A stretch of 8,097 nucleotides of DNA from Segetimicrobium sp035279545 (lineage in GTDB: Bacteria > Sysuimicrobiota > Sysuimicrobiia > Sysuimicrobiales > Segetimicrobiaceae): assembly GCA_035279545.1 (NCBI GenBank), contig DATEHM010000241.1:1-8097 (forward strand), written 5' to 3'. This document shows positions 5,923 through 8,097 of the stretch, one piece after another (position 1 is the stretch's first letter; every line of letters starts with the position of its first letter). The notes under the pieces were generated by a model. That model worked only from the letters and a program-made list of their open reading frames with translations, was not told where the DNA came from and searched no databases. Made by a program: the position numbers and the translations under genes.

Positions 5923-6867
5923 CTACAGGTTGACGAGACCGTCGCCGGGCCATTCCCGCTTCGCGTGGAAGTTGTACGGGACGCAGTAGTGATAGAGAAT
6001 GGCGTTGGCCCAGCGGCCTCGGATTACCCAGCGGTTCGCGTGCAGCAGCGGCGCAGGGTCGACCGGACGATCGAACCGCACATACTCGGGCCAGGTCCCC
6101 GGAAAACGCGGCGGCCACCTCCGCTTGCGTGGGTGGTCGGGCACGCGCCCTCCGCGGAGGGAGGCCTCGAAGTCGCGTCGCAGTACCGCCTCGACCCCGT
6201 CGATCTCCTCCCACCCCGCCGGCAGCGTGCCGTGCTTCCCCCACTGCACGCGGACCACCGGCCTCATCCCGAAGGCCAGCGTGCCGCTCGTCAAGAGCCG
6301 CCCGTGGAAGTACGTGGTCGTCTCAACCGGCACACCGTCTTTCGGCCGGTACCGCACCCACGCGATCTCGTGATCGCTGGGCTCGTCGTCGTCGGGGTAG
6401 TCCCAGTCGTCCTCCCAAAAGAAGTGATAGGCGACGACCGGCTCGGACGGGTGGTGGATCGCCGCGCAGTCACGCAACGCGAAGCACTCCGCAGCCGTCG
6501 TCAGGACGAGCGGTACCAGGAGCTCGATGGCGTGACGCTGGCGGTCGTCGGGCTCGTGAGGCGGGTCGAGGCGATTGACCTCGGCGTACAGCGCGCTCGT
6601 CGCGTTCAACTGCCCGAGATTGTGCCGGAGGGTCGCCAATTGTTCGAGACGGCGGGCGTCCCCTGGGCGGGCCGTGGCAAGGGCATGCAGCGCGGCCATG
6701 GCGGCTTCGATACCGGGCTGCTGCTCACCCTGTGTGGCGCGCCAATCGGGCGCGGCGACCGCCGCGAGAAGCGCCGCGGCGGCCCGCTCAAGGGCCTCGT
6801 CCCCCTCCTCCCAGCCGGCAGCGGAGACACCCCGCCGCGCCCCATTCCCGCCGTCTTCTTGAACCAT
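5923..6867 (-). CDS. Uncharacterised protein with acidic/aromatic core, translationally coupled to the ABC ATPase
   Basis: I do not recognise this 314-residue protein. Its ATG at 6867 shares one base with the TGA of the ABC ATPase gene (TGATG), which implies translational coupling. A longer frame open to 7038 would lie inside the ATPase gene and is low-complexity Arg/Ala/Gly, so it is rejected. Residues about 15-130 are alanine-rich and helical, with possible TPR-like helices. The middle is distinctive: AYHFFWEDDWDYPDDDEPSD then HEIAWVRY (about 146-173), FHGR (187-190) and VQWGKHGTLPAGWEE (205-219). The C-terminal 90 residues are rich in Trp, Arg and Pro (RKRRWPPRFPGTW, ANAILYHYCVPYNFHAKREW). 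No signal peptide or membrane segment is seen. The His/Asp/Glu cluster followed by a His-Gly turn faintly recalls metal-site folds such as Vps62 or NPP1-like proteins, but this is speculative. Its place between transporter and regulator suggests a role in the same pathway. Confidence 0.75.
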   Translation of the reverse strand: MVQEDGGNGARRGVSAAGWEEGDEALERAAAALLAAVAAPDWRATQGEQQPGIEAAMAALHALATARPGDARRLEQLATLRHNLGQLNATSALYAEVNRLDPPHEPDDRQRHAIELLVPLVLTTAAECFALRDCAAIHHPSEPVVAYHFFWEDDWDYPDDDEPSDHEIAWVRYRPKDGVPVETTTYFHGRLLTSGTLAFGMRPVVRVQWGKHGTLPAGWEEIDGVEAVLRRDFEASLRGGRVPDHPRKRRWPPRFPGTWPEYVRFDRPVDPAPLLHANRWVIRGRWANAILYHYCVPYNFHAKREWPGDGLVNL

Positions 6868-7976
6868 CACCGCGGCGCATCCGCCAGGTCGAACGGCACG
6901 ACTGCACCGCTCTGATCGAACAGGTGCGCGTGGCGCCACGCGAGGCGCAACGCGATCCGCAAGCCGGCCGCCACGGACGCGCCCGTGCCGACCAGCACCC
7001 TGACTGGCGTGTCCCCGCACGCGGCATGGACCAGCCACTCCCGGCCTATCTGCTCAACCAGCGCCACCTCGGCGTGTAGGTCGCCGTCCGCGGCCAGTTC
7101 CAGGTGCTCCGCCCGGATGCCGAGGACATAACCCCCCGCGGGCAGCGGACGCCCGAGGCGCCGCGGCGCTCCTCCCGCCACCGCGAGGCGGCCGTCCTCC
7201 ACGCGGGCCGGCAGGAAGTTCATCGGCGGCGTCCCGATGAACTCGGCCACGAACCGCGACGGTGGATGATGGTAGAGGTCACTGGGTGTCATCAGCGCGA
7301 TGAGCCGGCCGCTGTGCATGACGCCGACGCGGTCGGCAATGCTGAGCGCCTCCGCCTGGTCGTGCGAGACGAAGAGCGTGGTGATTCCGAGCTCCCGCTG
7401 CAGACGCCGGATCTCCGCGCGCGTGACCTCGCGCAGCCGGGCGTCCAGGTTGGAGAGCGGCTCGTCCAGCAGCAGGACCGCTGGTTCCTTGACCAGTGCC
7501 CGGCAGAGGGCGACCCGCTGCTGCTGGCCGCCTGACAGTTGCCCAGGCCGCCGCGGCAGGCAATCGACAATCCCTGCGAGTTCGGCCACATGCCGCACCC
7601 GCTCGGCCACCTCCGCCGCACGCGTGCGCCGCACACGCAGCGGGAACGCAATGTTCTCGAACACGCTGAAGTCGGTAAGCAGCGCGGAATTCTGGAACAG
7701 GAAACCGATCTTTTCGCGCAAGTCGAACAACTCGTTGCGCGACAGCTTCGGAACGTTGCGACCGTCGACGCGGATCTCGCCGGCGTCGGGCAATAGCTGA
7801 CCGGTGATATGGCGCAGCAGCGTCGTCTTGCCGGTGCCGCTCGGTCCCATGATTGCGGTGATCTTGCCGCGCGCGATATCGAGATCGATGCCGTCGAAGA
7901 TGACCTTGTCGCCGAGCGAGGTGCGAAGGCCGCGCACTTCGACCAGGGCCGGGCCGGCTTTGGGGGTTTCGATCAC
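6867..7976 (-). CDS. ABC transporter ATPase: MlaF-like front half joined to UgpC/MalK-like remainder
   Basis: This 369-residue ATPase contains every motif needed for ATP hydrolysis: Walker A GPSGTGKT (44-51), Q-loop FLFQNSALLTDFSVFENIAF (92-111), signature LSGGQQQR (147-154), Walker B VLLLDEP (167-173), D-loop SNLDARL and switch His in LFVSHDQAEA (201-210). Residues 1 to about 113, including VIFDGIDLDI, GQLLPDAGEIRVDGRNV and LREKIGFLFQ, read as MlaF, the ATPase of phospholipid transport. From about 114 the sequence is UgpC/MalK type: the LSGGQQQR signature instead of LSGGMARR, PLSNLDARL instead of PFTGLDP, SDLYHHPPSRFVAEFIGTPPMNF, and a C-terminal OB/TOBE-like regulatory domain (about 255-369) that MlaF lacks. 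GTG at 7976 is the start; no clear ribosome binding site is seen. No permease or binding-protein gene is in the window. The UgpC part suggests sugar or glycerol-phosphate import. The hybrid may be real or a composite assembly. Confidence 0.85.
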   Translation of the reverse strand: MIETPKAGPALVEVRGLRTSLGDKVIFDGIDLDIARGKITAIMGPSGTGKTTLLRHITGQLLPDAGEIRVDGRNVPKLSRNELFDLREKIGFLFQNSALLTDFSVFENIAFPLRVRRTRAAEVAERVRHVAELAGIVDCLPRRPGQLSGGQQQRVALCRALVKEPAVLLLDEPLSNLDARLREVTRAEIRRLQRELGITTLFVSHDQAEALSIADRVGVMHSGRLIALMTPSDLYHHPPSRFVAEFIGTPPMNFLPARVEDGRLAVAGGAPRRLGRPLPAGGYVLGIRAEHLELAADGDLHAEVALVEQIGREWLVHAACGDTPVRVLVGTGASVAAGLRIALRLAWRHAHLFDQSGAVVPFDLADAPR

Positions 7977-7995
7977 GCGGGTTCGTTCCGATGCT

Positions 7996-8017
7996 GGCCG
8001 CCGAATGCGCGGCGGCC
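7996..8017 (-). terminator. Candidate hairpin between the right-edge gene and the ABC ATPase
   Basis: GGCCGCCG (7996-8003) and CGGCGGCC (8010-8017) form a perfect 8-base-pair GC stem with a 6-base loop. It lies about 50 bases after the stop of the gene ending at 8066 and 19 bases before the GTG of the ATPase. No run of T follows on the minus strand, so it is not a standard intrinsic terminator. It could be a weak terminator, an mRNA stability element or chance in GC-rich DNA. Confidence 0.3.
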
Positions 8018-8065
8018 TACCTTAGCCGATGCGCTGGCGCGGGTGCCAGCACCGGACGGAACGGT

Positions 8066-8097
8066 TCATGCGGGTTTCAGCAGGTCCTCGATCAAAG
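8066..8097 (-). CDS. C-terminal end of an unidentified gene, partial at window edge
   Basis: The minus-strand frame entering at 8097 reads LIEDLLKPA and ends in TGA at 8066-8068. Nine residues are too few to identify the product. The frame choice rests on codon use (CTG, GAG, GAC, AAA, CCC) and on its position 89 bases upstream of the ATPase start, in the same direction. It belongs to the lower-GC side of the join seen inside the ATPase gene, so it may be the true neighbour of the MlaF-like half. Confidence 0.4.
   Translation of the reverse strand, partial: LIEDLLKPA

Noticed and set aside
5851..6915. 354-codon plus-strand frame opposite the uncharacterised protein
   Set aside because: It is rich in Arg, Pro, Val and Gly, spans a gene boundary on the other strand, and conflicts with the coupled operon arrangement. 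The minus-strand gene has a TGATG overlap and a less biased composition.
6868..7038. N-terminal extension of the uncharacterised protein to 7038
   Set aside because: The extra 57 residues lie entirely inside the ATPase gene and look like out-of-frame translation. The ATG overlapping the ATPase stop is the natural start.

Overview
The window is GC-rich bacterial DNA, and nearly every intact gene lies on the minus strand. The organism is probably a soil or environmental Gram-negative. The only lineage clue is the MlaF-like N-terminal part of an ABC ATPase at the right edge, because the Mla system serves outer membranes. That clue is weak, since the same protein looks chimeric. No RNA genes, CRISPR arrays or origins are visible.

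Left part (1-3288) is a decayed, rearranged zone. A tyrosine recombinase fragment (1-205) has lost its N-terminal part at the edge of a complete ISAzo13-family insertion sequence (206-1502) with a 401-residue DDE transposase. The other edge of the element cuts a different gene, a membrane/GAF sensor protein (1486-2700) that has lost whatever followed its GAF domain. Two unrelated broken genes flank one IS and no target duplication is visible. This points to an IS-mediated deletion or replacement, or to an assembly join across IS copies, rather than a simple insertion. Divergent from the sensor is a dead ECF sigma factor of the SigJ/ECF41 type (2861-3288), with one nonsense codon, three single-base frameshifts and a missing C-terminal end.

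Right part (3327-7976) is a compact minus-strand gene cluster, read right to left: an ABC transporter ATPase, an unrecognised protein with an acidic/aromatic core, a MurR/RpiR-type regulator, and a two-domain enzyme that fuses a calcineurin-like metallophosphoesterase to a HAD-IIA phosphatase. Spacings are -1, 18 and 22 bases, so the four genes probably form one transcription unit. A working model is a regulated uptake and dephosphorylation module for a phosphodiester or sugar-phosphate: a UgpC-type ATPase drives import, the fused enzyme removes the diester and then the monoester phosphate, and the SIS domain of the regulator senses a phosphosugar.

The ABC ATPase is itself unusual. Residues 1 to about 113 read as MlaF (phospholipid transport), and the rest reads as UgpC/MalK with a C-terminal regulatory domain. 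GC content falls from about 72% to about 61% across the join near 7640 (hand counts). The end of another gene is visible at 8066-8097. The window therefore contains at least three broken or hybrid joins, which may be real genome rearrangement or a composite assembly.
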